Source: Stakelama portus
GTDB lineage: Bacteria; Pseudomonadota; Alphaproteobacteria; Sphingomonadales; Sphingomonadaceae
Reading direction: 5' to 3'
NCBI RefSeq assembly: GCF_003171655.1
Contig: NZ_QFZL01000005.1
Coordinates: 62,001-126,000, forward strand
Length of the DNA: 64,000 nucleotides
How positions within the stretch are numbered: the stretch's first letter is position 1; every line of letters begins with the position of its first letter. A model generated the notes under the pieces. The model worked only from the letters and a program-made list of their open reading frames with translations, was not told the origin of the DNA and ran no database searches. Positions 1 through 8,058 of this stretch are shown piece after piece. The position numbers and the translations under genes are program-made.

Positions 1-206
1 GCAATATCGTGACCGAGGATCTGGTCTTCATGCTCCAGGCGATGGGACTGAAGACCGGGATCGACCTGCCCCGGCTGCTCGAGGTGCGCAAGATCGTCGC
101 CGATGCGTTGCCCGGCGAGCCGCTTTATGGATTCACCCCCGATGCCGGGCTGCCGCTCGGCTTCACGCCCGAACCGAACCCCGCCAAGCTGGAGGCCGCC
201 GAATGA
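1..206 (+). CDS. HMG-CoA lyase-like protein, C-terminal fragment
   Basis: Only the last 67 codons are in the window; the reading frame is open to the left edge, so the gene begins outside it. The visible part, NIVTEDLVFMLQAMG followed by an ETG-like KTGIDL segment, matches the C-terminal end of the hydroxymethylglutaryl-CoA lyase/pyruvate carboxyltransferase TIM-barrel family (known family pattern GN-x-ATED-x-V-x-ML-x-GMG). These enzymes cleave 3-hydroxy-3-methylglutaryl-CoA or related 3-hydroxyacyl-CoA esters. The stop overlaps the next start (ATGA), so it is co-translated with the amidase downstream. The substrate cannot be judged because the catalytic residues lie outside the window. Confidence 0.75.
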   Translation, partial: NIVTEDLVFMLQAMGLKTGIDLPRLLEVRKIVADALPGEPLYGFTPDAGLPLGFTPEPNPAKLEAAE

Positions 207-883
207 CGATTGGTACGAAGATGGTGCGCGACGACCGCACCGCGCGCCAGATTTTCGAAGATGTGATGGCCAATCCGGCGCGCACCAAATTCGGCTTTGG
301 CGAAAAGCTCGCCATCGTGAATGTCGATTTCCAGAACGCCTATACGCGGATCGACGAATTCAAGACCGCCTATGAAACCGATCCGCGCCAGATCGAATAT
401 GCCAACACCATTTCGCGGCTGGCGCGCGAGCGTGGCATGCCGGTGATCTGGACGCATGTCGCCTATATGGACGATGCCAGCGATGCCGGCGTCTGGGGCA
501 CGCGCACCGACACGCCCGACAGCCTGCAGAACATCAAATATGGCTCGCGCCGCCATGCGTTCGACGATCGCTGCGAAATCGATCCCGACAAGGACGCGAT
601 CTATACCAAGCGGATGCCCTCGGCCTTTTTCGAAACGCCGCTGCAAAGCCTGCTGGTGTGGCACAAGGTCGACACGCTGGTGATTACCGGCGGATCGACC
701 TCGGGCTGCATCCGCGCGACTGCGGTCGACAGCCTCAGCCGCGGCTATCGCACGATCGTCCCGATCGAAACCTGCGCCGACAAGCATGAAAGCTATCACT
801 TCGCCAATCTGACCGATCTTCAGCTCAAATATGCCGATGTCGAACCGGTGCAGACCGTGATCGACTGGCTGGAGGCACGCTGA
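203..883 (+). CDS. Isochorismatase-family cysteine amidohydrolase
   Basis: 226 residues with the complete cysteine-hydrolase fold. The catalytic triad is visible: Asp42 (VDFQNAY), Lys136 (YTKRMPSAFF) and Cys169 (GGSTSGCIRATAVDS), with the non-proline cis-peptide region just before the Cys. The family includes N-carbamoylsarcosine amidase, maleamate amidase and nicotinamidase, all of which remove ammonia from an amide or carbamoyl group; the extended N-terminus is most like the carbamoylsarcosine/maleamate amidase branch. It overlaps the lyase-like gene by 4 bases and the next gene by 1 base, so it is in the middle of a tight operon. The exact amide substrate is not readable from sequence. Confidence 0.88.
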   Translation: MTIGTKMVRDDRTARQIFEDVMANPARTKFGFGEKLAIVNVDFQNAYTRIDEFKTAYETDPRQIEYANTISRLARERGMPVIWTHVAYMDDASDAGVWGTRTDTPDSLQNIKYGSRRHAFDDRCEIDPDKDAIYTKRMPSAFFETPLQSLLVWHKVDTLVITGGSTSGCIRATAVDSLSRGYRTIVPIETCADKHESYHFANLTDLQLKYADVEPVQTVIDWLEAR

Positions 884-1824
884 TGCGCGAAGGCGAAAAG
901 GATCCGGGCCTCTATGATTTCCGGCCGTATCGCGACCGGACCAGGCTCGAATGGCCCGATGGCAAGAAAGTCGCCGTCTGGGTGTCGCCCAATCTCGAAT
1001 TTTACGAGATCGACCCGCCCGCCAATCCGCATCGCAAAAGCTGGCCCAAGCCGCATCCCGATGTGGTCGGTTATGGCCATCGCGATTACGCCAACCGCAT
1101 CGGCCATTGGCGCATGGCCGAAGTCATGGAAAAACACGGTTTCAAGGGATCGGTGTCGCTCTCGGTGGCGCTTTGCCAGCACCACCCGGACGTAGTGGCG
1201 AATGCCAATGATCTGGGCTGGGAATTCTTCAGCCACGGCATTTACAACACGCGCTACAGCTATGGCATGGATGAAGCGCAGGAACGCGCGATCATCGAGG
1301 ATTCGATTCGGACGGTCCGCGACGCCACCGGCCAGACGATCAAGGGCTGGCTCGCGCCCGCGCTTACCCACACGCCGCGCACGCTCGATCTGATCGCCGA
1401 ATATGGCATGACCTATACCTGCGATCTCTATCACGACGATCAGCCGGCGCCGGTGCATGTGAAGTCGGGCAAGCTCGTCTCGATGCCCTACAGCATCGAA
1501 GTGAACGACCATTATGGCTTCTTCGTCTATAACATGAGCCCGCGCGAATATGCCGATACGCTGAAGCGCCAATATGACCGGCTGGCCGCCGAAGCCGAAG
1601 CGAGCGACGGGCCGGGCGGCACGGTGATGTGCATTCCGCTGCACAGCTATCTGATCGCCCAGCCGCACCGGATCGGCCCGTTCGAGGATGTGCTGCGCCA
1701 CATCGCTGCCGATGGCCGCGCGTGGATCACCCGATCGGGTGACATCGCCGATCATTTCCTGTCGCATGGCGGCTATGACGCCGTCGCCGCCGACGCAGCC
1801 CGTTATGCAAAGGGTGACGCATGA
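883..1824 (+). CDS. Polysaccharide deacetylase/allantoinase-like hydrolase, copy 1
   Basis: 313 residues, NodB-homology (carbohydrate esterase 4) fold of the PuuE/allantoinase type. The usual TFDD metal motif is replaced near residue 35 by a SPNLEFYEID stretch, and the second motif is SHGIYNTRYSYGMDEAQER, as in the metal-poor allantoinase branch that acts on cyclic ureides and related C-N bonds rather than on polysaccharides. Start ATG shares one base with the stop of the amidase gene. The next gene is a diverged paralogue. Together with the amidase this suggests hydrolysis of a nitrogen-containing compound (inference). Confidence 0.8.
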   Translation: MREGEKDPGLYDFRPYRDRTRLEWPDGKKVAVWVSPNLEFYEIDPPANPHRKSWPKPHPDVVGYGHRDYANRIGHWRMAEVMEKHGFKGSVSLSVALCQHHPDVVANANDLGWEFFSHGIYNTRYSYGMDEAQERAIIEDSIRTVRDATGQTIKGWLAPALTHTPRTLDLIAEYGMTYTCDLYHDDQPAPVHVKSGKLVSMPYSIEVNDHYGFFVYNMSPREYADTLKRQYDRLAAEAEASDGPGGTVMCIPLHSYLIAQPHRIGPFEDVLRHIAADGRAWITRSGDIADHFLSHGGYDAVAADAARYAKGDA

Positions 1825-2750
1825 GCCTCGATCCCGCCTATCTCGAATATCCCAAGCGGCGCGAGGGCATGGACCATGACCTCTACACGCCTTCGCCGAT
1901 GCCGAGCCGCAAACCGGTTGCGTGGCCGGGAGGCAAGCCGGTTGCAGTTACGCTGCTGGTCAATCTGGAATGGTTTCCGATCACGCCGGAGGACAAGCCG
2001 TTCCGCGCACCGGGGCATATGGTCACGCCCTATCCCGATTTCCGCCATTATACCGCGCGCGAATATGGCACGCGGGTCGGCTTCTATCGCCTGCTCGACG
2101 CATTCGCCAAAGCGGGAGCGACGGCAACGATCGCAGTCAATTCGGCGATTGCCGAACGCTATCCCAGCATCATCGCCGATATTCTGAACGCGGGGCATGA
2201 GATCATTGCCCATGCCACCGATATGAACGCGACCATCGCGTCGGGCATGGGCGAAGATGCCGAGCGCGCGATCATCGCGCAGGCGCGCGACACGCTGGCG
2301 CAGGCGATGGGCAAGCCGCCGCGCGGCTGGCAATCGATTGCGCGGTCGCAAAGCTTCGACACCCCCCGGCTGCTGGTCGAAGCGGGCTTCGACTATATGT
2401 GCGACTGGGTGAATGACGACCTGCCCTATCTCGCGACGACCGAGGCCGGCACGATCGTGTCAGTGCCGTTCAACCACGAATTGTCCGACCGCCAGATGAT
2501 CGCGGTGCAGCAGCATTCGATGGACAGCGTCGCGCAGCAGATCGAGGATGCGCTCGACTGGCTGAAGCGCGAAGCGGCGCAATATGGCGCGGGGCGCGTG
2601 CTGCCCTTCACGCTGACGCCTTATATCACCGGCCTGCCCTATCGCATGGATGCGTTCGAGGCGCTGCTCGGCGGACTGGCGAAGGACGATGCGACGTGGT
2701 TCGCCACCGCGGGCGAGCTGGTCGACGCATGGAAGCCGCAGGCTGGGTAA
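1821..2750 (+). CDS. Polysaccharide deacetylase/allantoinase-like hydrolase, copy 2
   Basis: 309 residues, same fold as the gene before it and overlapping it by 4 bases (ATGA). It has LLVNLEWFPITPED in place of the TFDD motif and HEIIAHATDMNATIASGM at the second motif. The two copies share layout (PGGK/PDGKKVAV near the start, Y-x-x-R-x-G repeats, a C-terminal PLHSYLIAQPHR/PFTLTPYITGLPYR block) but are clearly diverged, so they may form a heteromer or act on successive intermediates. It is the last gene of the forward operon; the following 240 bases hold a palindromic repeat. Confidence 0.8.
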   Translation: MSLDPAYLEYPKRREGMDHDLYTPSPMPSRKPVAWPGGKPVAVTLLVNLEWFPITPEDKPFRAPGHMVTPYPDFRHYTAREYGTRVGFYRLLDAFAKAGATATIAVNSAIAERYPSIIADILNAGHEIIAHATDMNATIASGMGEDAERAIIAQARDTLAQAMGKPPRGWQSIARSQSFDTPRLLVEAGFDYMCDWVNDDLPYLATTEAGTIVSVPFNHELSDRQMIAVQQHSMDSVAQQIEDALDWLKREAAQYGAGRVLPFTLTPYITGLPYRMDAFEALLGGLAKDDATWFATAGELVDAWKPQAG

Positions 2751-2768
2751 GGGCCTCGACCCTCAACA

Positions 2769-2859
2769 CCGTTTGCGCTGAGCCTGTCGAAGCGCAGCCC
2801 TGCTCTTGCGCCACGTTGCAGAAAGAAGAGCAGGGCTTCGACCGGCTCAGCCCAAACGG
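2769..2859. repeat. Sphingomonad REP-like palindrome
   Basis: A 27-base arm at 2769-2795 (core GCTGAGCCTGTCGAAGC) is repeated in inverted orientation at 2833-2859 with three mismatches, and an inner inverted pair (CCCTGCTCTT / AAGAGCAGGG) extends the stem, giving a large hairpin. A decayed third half-copy is seen near 2905-2935. The same motif recurs at 43047-43131. It lies between two convergent operons, where such a hairpin could stop transcription from either side. Confidence 0.8.
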
Positions 2860-2992
2860 CCCCTTTTGGGGCACAGGCTGCGGCCAGACATCCCCCGGTC
2901 GGGCTGCGCTTTGTCGAAGCCCTGCCCTTCTCTTTCATGCCATGTCGATAGGGGAGGGCCGGCGTTCAAACCGCTCGGCCCTGAACAGCGAC

Positions 2993-3322
2993 CTAGGTGT
3001 CAGTATCCGCCGCGCCCTCATGTCCGCGCGGATCGAGGATCACGCGCAGCGCGCGCGTCAGCAGCGCTTCGGTCGCGTCATAGCGTTCCTGCGCAATGTC
3101 GCCATCATAACGGATGTCGCGCAGATCCTCGACCGGCTCGCCGCGCAGTTCGGCAACCAGCCGCTCGAGCCGGTCGATCCGATCGTTGGAAACCGCCAGC
3201 TCGACGGTCAGCGCCAGCGCGATATTGAGCACTTCCTCTGCCTCGCGGCTTTGAAGGCTGATCGGGCGCGGCCCGCGTGCAGATGCGATCAGCGCCGAAA
3301 GCGCCTCGGTCTTGCTGGTCAT
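2993..3322 (-). CDS. Small coiled-coil protein, companion of methyltransferase 1
   Basis: 109 residues, no recognised domain. The middle part (RIDRLERLVAEL and ERYDATEALLTRALRVI) is a helical, charged heptad-like stretch. It aligns by eye with the small protein at 10900-11193 (RVDTIERLLDEKG and ERSEWTQQFIRRVLR), so the island has two copies of this unnamed family. The start lies 2 bases after the methyltransferase stop (TGACCATG), which indicates translational coupling. It may be a small subunit or assembly partner of one of the island enzymes (inference). Confidence 0.65.
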   Translation of the reverse strand: MTSKTEALSALIASARGPRPISLQSREAEEVLNIALALTVELAVSNDRIDRLERLVAELRGEPVEDLRDIRYDGDIAQERYDATEALLTRALRVILDPRGHEGAADTDT

Positions 3323-3324
3323 GG

Positions 3325-4467
3325 TCAGGCAGGCTTCCGTCCGCTGATGGCGTACCAGCGATTATTGGCAAAGCCCTGGAGCGCGGCAAGATCGTGTTCG
3401 ATCACCGTATCGGCGGGAAAGCCCGCGGCGATCATGTCGGCGCGCAGATCGGCGGTGGCATAGGTGTTCCAATGCACTTCGCCGTTGAAATGGGTGTCCC
3501 AGTCCCGCTCAACCTGATGCACTATCGTCGGCTGGTTCCGGATCGCGACATCCTGATGGATGACAATTCCGCCCGGACGAACGACGCGGAAGGATTCGGC
3601 GATCATCTTGCGACGCTTCTCCTCTCCGATTTCGTGCATCAGATTGTGCGAGACCACGAGGTCGAAGCTGTCCTTTTCGAACTTGAGCTCCGACGCGTCC
3701 ATTTGGTGAAAATGGACGGCGACTCCGAGGGACTCCGCACGCGCATGCGCGTAGCGGAGCATGCCTGCACCCAGATCGAGCGCATGCACTTCGGATTGCG
3801 GCCAGTGCGCGGCATAGGCAGCCGAAGCCGCGCCCGCCGAGCACCCGATATCGAGCATCTTCCTAGGAACGAAACCGCCGAAATGTTCTTCGAGCAGTTT
3901 CAATATCACCCCTGCCTTGCTGTCCCCCCGGCCAATGCCCTGGCCGAAGGAAAAGACATTGCCGCCGCATTCGTACAGTGCGCCGGCAACGACATCATAT
4001 GCGCCCTTGTCCATGGCATAGCCGCCGGGCTGAAGATGAATGTCGACATCGGCGACTTCGGGCGAAGGATCATAGGATGGGTCGAGCGCAAGGCTGCCCA
4101 GCTTGTCGGGCGAATCGATCAGATTCGCAGTCGCCCGCGTCATGCGATCAAGGTCGCGATAGATCGGTTCGCCGACCGAAACCCAGATCATTTCCTGCGC
4201 GGCGCGATTGGCGGCGCTCCAGCGGCGATAGCTGGGCGACATCAGGAACGCTTCCTGCACTTCGGCGGGCGATTGCGGCAGGCGGCCATGCGCGGCGACG
4301 AATGCCGGTCGCGCTTCCTCGCCATAACGCTCGACATTCTTCGAGCGGACTTTGGCGTTGAGCAGCTTTCGCAGCATCACCACCGCTTCCTGACGGCTGC
4401 GCTCTTCGGCGGTGGCTTGCGGCAATACCGCGTGCTGGACGTCGCGAACCTTCATCACCAACCCCAT
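3325..4467 (-). CDS. Class I SAM methyltransferase 1 with long N-terminal domain
   Basis: About 380 residues. The C-terminal half is a Rossmann methyltransferase: motif I LDIGCSAGAASAAYA, acidic residue ALDLGAG, then FDLVVSHNLMHEI and LRVVRPGGIVIHQD-like motifs. The first about 170 residues match no domain I know, but the same N-terminal region recurs in the methyltransferase at 18629-19834 (LDPSYDP...VADVDIHLQPGGY versus LDPDLEI...VTALDVHLTPGC). The start is uncertain: an ATG at 4509 would leave almost no leader after the operator at 4515; I prefer 4467, or 4455, which has GGGG seven bases upstream. A palindromic operator-like site lies directly upstream. Confidence 0.78.
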   Translation of the reverse strand: MGLVMKVRDVQHAVLPQATAEERSRQEAVVMLRKLLNAKVRSKNVERYGEEARPAFVAAHGRLPQSPAEVQEAFLMSPSYRRWSAANRAAQEMIWVSVGEPIYRDLDRMTRATANLIDSPDKLGSLALDPSYDPSPEVADVDIHLQPGGYAMDKGAYDVVAGALYECGGNVFSFGQGIGRGDSKAGVILKLLEEHFGGFVPRKMLDIGCSAGAASAAYAAHWPQSEVHALDLGAGMLRYAHARAESLGVAVHFHQMDASELKFEKDSFDLVVSHNLMHEIGEEKRRKMIAESFRVVRPGGIVIHQDVAIRNQPTIVHQVERDWDTHFNGEVHWNTYATADLRADMIAAGFPADTVIEHDLAALQGFANNRWYAISGRKPA

Positions 4468-4514
4468 GCTTTGTAGCAGGATGAGACCATAATCAGCGGT
4501 TTGATGCAACTATT

Positions 4515-4534
4515 TTGTTCTAGATATAGAACAA
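4515..4534. promoter_or_regulatory. Operator-like palindrome A, upstream of methyltransferase 1
   Basis: TTGTTCTAGATATAGAACAA, a 20-bp inverted repeat with 18 of 20 symmetric positions. On the minus strand it reads TTGTTCTATATCTAGAACAA and matches four other sites in the island. It fills the short gap between the VOC gene and methyltransferase 1. Proposed binding site of the GntR regulator encoded at 5564-6334 (inference). Confidence 0.7.
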
Positions 4535-5467
4535 TTACCGCGCTTCGATCAGTTCGACCAGTTCGCCCGCCGGGCCGCGCAGCACGCATGCCTGGCGCCC
4601 GCCATAGACCGCCTCGTCACGGCGGGCGGGCGGCCAGATCGCCTCGCCCGCGAACGGCGCGAGCGATTCGACTTCGAACGTCGCGATCGCATTGCCCGGC
4701 GGCAGGTGCCCGGCGATCACCGGGCGCGGCGCGGCGGGGAAACGCGGTCCGGTGGGATAGGCGTCGAGCTCGATCAGATTGCCGCGCTGGCGCATGCCGA
4801 TCGCGCTCAGTTCGATCGTCTGTTCCGGATCGAGCCGCTGTGCCGCCTGAATCACCGCAACCTTGCTCTGGCGGACCGGGCGCTCGCGCAGTTCGAACTT
4901 GTCGACATACCAGCGCAGCAGCGCGTTGAAGTCCCACCCCGCCGTCACGACGATGAAAGTGCGCCCGACAAAACCGGCGGGCGGCGGCAGGATCGACGTT
5001 TCGCGATCGCCGCTTTCCATCGTGAAATAAAGGCATTCGTTCGCCGGGCCGCGCACCTGCATCGCGACGATCGAGGGCATGAACTGCAGCGGCTTTGGTG
5101 GACCGATGATCTCGAACGGCGAATCGGCAAGCCGTTCGGCAAGCGCATGGACATCGTCGACGATGATTTCGAACGCATTCCATCCGAAGGTCGTCAGCGG
5201 ACGATAGCCGCGCGGCGCAGGCGTCTGCACCAGCCGCACGAACACATCGCTTTCGCCTTCGGGCACCAGCGTCACCATCGGCGCACCCGCGCTTGCCGGC
5301 GCTTCCCAACTGGCGGCGAGCGCGGCGGGAACGGTGCCGCGCTCGACCACGCGGTGGCCCAGATAGTCGCACCATACCCGTTCGGACGCATCGATGTCGG
5401 GCGTCGCCGTGGTTGCGGCAACGATCCGCAACAGCCCAGGCTGCGTGTCTGTGGTCCAGTCGTTCAC
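4535..5467 (-). CDS. VOC (glyoxalase/dioxygenase superfamily) protein, two-domain
   Basis: 310 residues with two vicinal-oxygen-chelate modules: residues about 10-150 (LRIVAATTATPDIDASERVWCDYLGHRVVERG ... ECLYFTM, given here in parts) and about 165-305 (FIVVTAGWDFNALLRWYVDKF ... GELVELIEAR). The terminal Glu of each module is present, but the His ligands of classical extradiol dioxygenases are not obvious. The family covers glyoxalases, epimerases and ring-cleaving dioxygenases, so it could be the missing ring-opening step or a lyase. It sits downstream of the GntR gene and has its own operator-like site. Confidence 0.72.
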   Translation of the reverse strand: MNDWTTDTQPGLLRIVAATTATPDIDASERVWCDYLGHRVVERGTVPAALAASWEAPASAGAPMVTLVPEGESDVFVRLVQTPAPRGYRPLTTFGWNAFEIIVDDVHALAERLADSPFEIIGPPKPLQFMPSIVAMQVRGPANECLYFTMESGDRETSILPPPAGFVGRTFIVVTAGWDFNALLRWYVDKFELRERPVRQSKVAVIQAAQRLDPEQTIELSAIGMRQRGNLIELDAYPTGPRFPAAPRPVIAGHLPPGNAIATFEVESLAPFAGEAIWPPARRDEAVYGGRQACVLRGPAGELVELIEAR

Positions 5468-5520
5468 ATGCCCTCCGCTCGGTTGCCGCTATGGCGCTCG
5501 GCGAAGATGTACGCTTGCTA

Positions 5521-5540
5521 TTGTTATATATCTATAGCAA
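5521..5540. promoter_or_regulatory. Operator-like site B, upstream of the VOC gene
   Basis: TTGTTATATATCTATAGCAA, 53 bases before the VOC start and 24 bases beyond the GntR stop. It matches site A at 16 of 20 positions and is itself an imperfect inverted repeat. Its position suits repression of the VOC promoter. Confidence 0.68.
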
Positions 5541-5563
5541 ATCGTCACCTGACGGTGACGGGT

Positions 5564-6334
5564 TCACAACAGCCGCACGTCGCCGCTGGGGGAATTGAGA
5601 TCGAGCGTGATCTGATATTTGTCGGGGCGGAATTGCGCCAGGATATGCTGGACGGGGCGCCCGTGCACATCCTCGACCGTACGGCTGACGCGCAGGATCG
5701 GCGACCCGATATCGACCTGGAGGATCGCCGACAGTCCGGCGTCGGCAAGCGTCGCCGAAATCGTCTGACGCGCGGCACCGATCTGCACGCCCGCTTCGGC
5801 GATCAGAGTCAGGATCGGCGTCGAATTGAGCTTGGCCCGCGTCATCCCCGCGCCGATATCCATCGGCAGATAGGTGATATAATGGCCGATCGGGCTGTCT
5901 TCGAGCCAGCGGACACGGCTGATCCGCAGCACTTCGGTGCCCGCTTCGATATGCAGCGCTTCGTCGATCGGCGGTCGCGCCGGGACCGGATCGACTTCGA
6001 GCAGCTTCACCCGCGTCGTCCTGCCGAAGCTCAGCAGCGATTCGAGCGCCTGTTCGATATTCCCCTGAAACGGCTTGGCCGGCGAACGAAAGATGACCGT
6101 CGTGCCCACGCGCCGCTTGCGTTCGACCAGATGGTTGTCGGCCAGTTCGTCGAGCGCCCGGCGCGCGGTAATCCGCGACACGCCGAACTGGGCCGAAAGC
6201 TCCTGCTCGGTGGGAAGACGCGATCCGAACGCACGCTCGCCGCTGGTGATCTCTTCGCGCAGCTGAAGGAATATCTGATGATAGAGCGGTACCGCCTGCA
6301 TCCGATCGACGCCGACCGGCTCATCGCTTTCCAT
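5564..6334 (-). CDS. GntR-family regulator, HutC type (UTRA domain)
   Basis: 256 residues. The N-terminal winged helix (PLYHQIFLQLREEITSGE, then LPTEQELSAQFGVSRITARR) is followed by a UTRA ligand-binding domain from about residue 90 to the end (GHYITYLP, ILRVSRTVED, KYQITLDL). HutC-type regulators are usually repressors released by a pathway intermediate. ATG at 6334 is preferred over the in-frame TTG three codons earlier. It is divergent from the GlcG-like gene, and is the only local regulator in the island, so the five 20-bp sites are most simply assigned to it. Confidence 0.9.
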   Translation of the reverse strand: MESDEPVGVDRMQAVPLYHQIFLQLREEITSGERAFGSRLPTEQELSAQFGVSRITARRALDELADNHLVERKRRVGTTVIFRSPAKPFQGNIEQALESLLSFGRTTRVKLLEVDPVPARPPIDEALHIEAGTEVLRISRVRWLEDSPIGHYITYLPMDIGAGMTRAKLNSTPILTLIAEAGVQIGAARQTISATLADAGLSAILQVDIGSPILRVSRTVEDVHGRPVQHILAQFRPDKYQITLDLNSPSGDVRLL

Positions 6335-6429
6335 GGTCAACAACCGGCACCCCCATCTACTTGATATTGTTCGTGGCTGCTGCCCGAGAGGATTAACTTA
6401 CCTGAATCAATTTCCATAGGGATGTATTC

Positions 6430-6825
6430 ATGCTGACGAAACCCGTTCTTGCACCGACCGACGCCCGCCGCCTGCTCGACGCTGCGATCGAGGCGGCGGA
6501 TGCTGCCGGATATGCGATGAGCATCGCCATTGCCGATGACGGCGGATACCCGCTGGCGATGCAGCGTATGGCCGGTGCCGGGCTGATGACCGGCAAGGTT
6601 TCGCTGGAAAAGGCGCGCACGGCTGCGCTGCTGCGCGCGCCGAGCGCCGTGTTGCAGAACCGCGTCAAGGAAGATCCCGCGCTGCTCGCGCTCACCGACT
6701 ATCTGCCGATGGCGGGCGGCGTTCCGATTCGTGTCGATGGCACGGTGGTCGGCGCGATCGGCGTATCGGGCGGCACGCCCGAACAGGACGAATCGGTGGC
6801 GGAAGCGGGAATCGCCGCGCTCTGA
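6430..6825 (+). CDS. GlcG/HbpS family small protein
   Basis: 131 residues of the GlcG/HbpS (DUF336) family, recognised by LLDAAIEAADAAGYAMSIAI, the GKVSLEKARTAAL segment and the closing GTVVGAIGVSGGTPEQDE. Members bind haem or cobalamin in a few cases and accompany many catabolic clusters with no defined activity. It is divergent from the GntR gene and ends 15 bases before the convergent MFS gene. AGGGATG stands about 9 bases before the ATG. Confidence 0.85.
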   Translation: MLTKPVLAPTDARRLLDAAIEAADAAGYAMSIAIADDGGYPLAMQRMAGAGLMTGKVSLEKARTAALLRAPSAVLQNRVKEDPALLALTDYLPMAGGVPIRVDGTVVGAIGVSGGTPEQDESVAEAGIAAL

Positions 6826-6840
6826 CGCGCGATCGGCGAA

Positions 6841-8058
6841 TCATTCGTTCCGGTGCTGGGGCAATGGCAGGCGCAGACCGGCAACCACTCCGGCGAGCAG
6901 GCAGGCGGCTGAAATCGTCAGCGCCGTACCGACGCCCACCCGGTCGGCAATGATGCCCCAGAGCGCCGATCCGATCGCCAGACCGCCGAACGTCGTCGTC
7001 TGGTACAAGGCGATGGTGCGCCCGACCAGGTCGCGCGGCGTCGCCAGTTGCAGCGTCACGTTGAAGGTGGACAGCGTCGATACCCAGCCCGCGCCCGCGA
7101 GCAGATGCGCGACGATCGCGATCGGGACCGATCGCGTCAGGCCGATCGCCGCCACTGCGGCCAGGAACACGCCGATCCCGGCGCGCAGCACGAATTCCGA
7201 CCCGTAACGCCCGCGCAGCATCACCGACGCCACCGCGCCGCCCATCGCCCCCACGCCGAAACAGCCGAACAACATGCCGAGCAGGTCCGGCCCGCCATCA
7301 AGCCGCACCGCAACCACCGGCATCAGCCCCCAGATCGCCGCCGCGCTGAGGCTGAACATCCCGGCGCGGATCAACAGCCCGCGCGTGCGCAGATGCGTCA
7401 TGCCATAGCGGAACCCCTCGGCCAGCACCGCCCAATAGCCGCGCCGCGCCTGTTCGGTCCGCTCCGGGCGCCAGCGCCACAGCACCGCGATGATGCCCAG
7501 ATAGGACAGCGCATTGACGATGAAGGCGAGCGTCGCTCCGGCAACCAGCACGATCGCGCCGCCGATCGCCGGACCCAGGCTGCGCGCGACATTATTGCCG
7601 ACGATATTGGCAGCCACCGCCGACGGGATTTGCGCGCGCGGCACCAGTTCGCCCACCGATGCCTGCCAGGCGGGCCAGTGCACCGCCGTGCCGCATCCGA
7701 TCAGAAAGGTAAGCGCCAGCAGCAGCATCGGCGTCAGCGCGCCGATCGCGGCGAGCGCCGCCAGCACCACCGAAAGCAGCAGCATGACGAACTGCGCGCC
7801 CAGCATCACGCTGCGCCGGCTGAAGATATCGGCAAGCGCGCCCGCCGACACGGCGAACAGCATCACCGGCAGGTTGGCGGCGGTCTGGACCAGCGACACC
7901 ATCGTCGCCGATCCGTTGAGCTGCACCATCGCCCAGCTGGTCGCGACGACCTGAATGAAGGTGCCGAATTGCGACACGATCGTCGCCGCCCACATCGCGC
8001 GGAACCGCGCATGGCGCAGCGGTTCGGGCAACAGTGCGAAAGCCCGTGTCGCGATCAG
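6841..8058 (-). CDS. MFS transporter, EntS/MFS_3 type
   Basis: About 405 residues with twelve predicted membrane helices and the FRAMWAATIVSQFGTFIQVVATSWAM start typical of the EntS-like exporter branch. The start is unclear. In-frame choices are GTG at 8124 (70-base overlap with the SDR gene, no ribosome site), TTG at 8031 (no ribosome site) and CTG at 8058, which has GAGGAG 6 bases upstream and overlaps the SDR stop as CTGA; the last is used here. Last gene of the minus-strand unit that starts at 11193. Likely exports or imports a pathway compound. Confidence 0.82.
   Translation of the reverse strand: MIATRAFALLPEPLRHARFRAMWAATIVSQFGTFIQVVATSWAMVQLNGSATMVSLVQTAANLPVMLFAVSAGALADIFSRRSVMLGAQFVMLLLSVVLAALAAIGALTPMLLLALTFLIGCGTAVHWPAWQASVGELVPRAQIPSAVAANIVGNNVARSLGPAIGGAIVLVAGATLAFIVNALSYLGIIAVLWRWRPERTEQARRGYWAVLAEGFRYGMTHLRTRGLLIRAGMFSLSAAAIWGLMPVVAVRLDGGPDLLGMLFGCFGVGAMGGAVASVMLRGRYGSEFVLRAGIGVFLAAVAAIGLTRSVPIAIVAHLLAGAGWVSTLSTFNVTLQLATPRDLVGRTIALYQTTTFGGLAIGSALWGIIADRVGVGTALTISAACLLAGVVAGLRLPLPQHRNE

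Noticed and set aside
2696-3463. 255-codon plus-strand frame across the REP palindrome
   Set aside because: Runs through the repeat and antisense to the small coiled-coil gene; no family match.
6344-6429. A sixth operator-like site in front of the GntR gene
   Set aside because: The AT-rich TTGATATTGTTC stretch shares only fragments with the consensus, so it is not counted.
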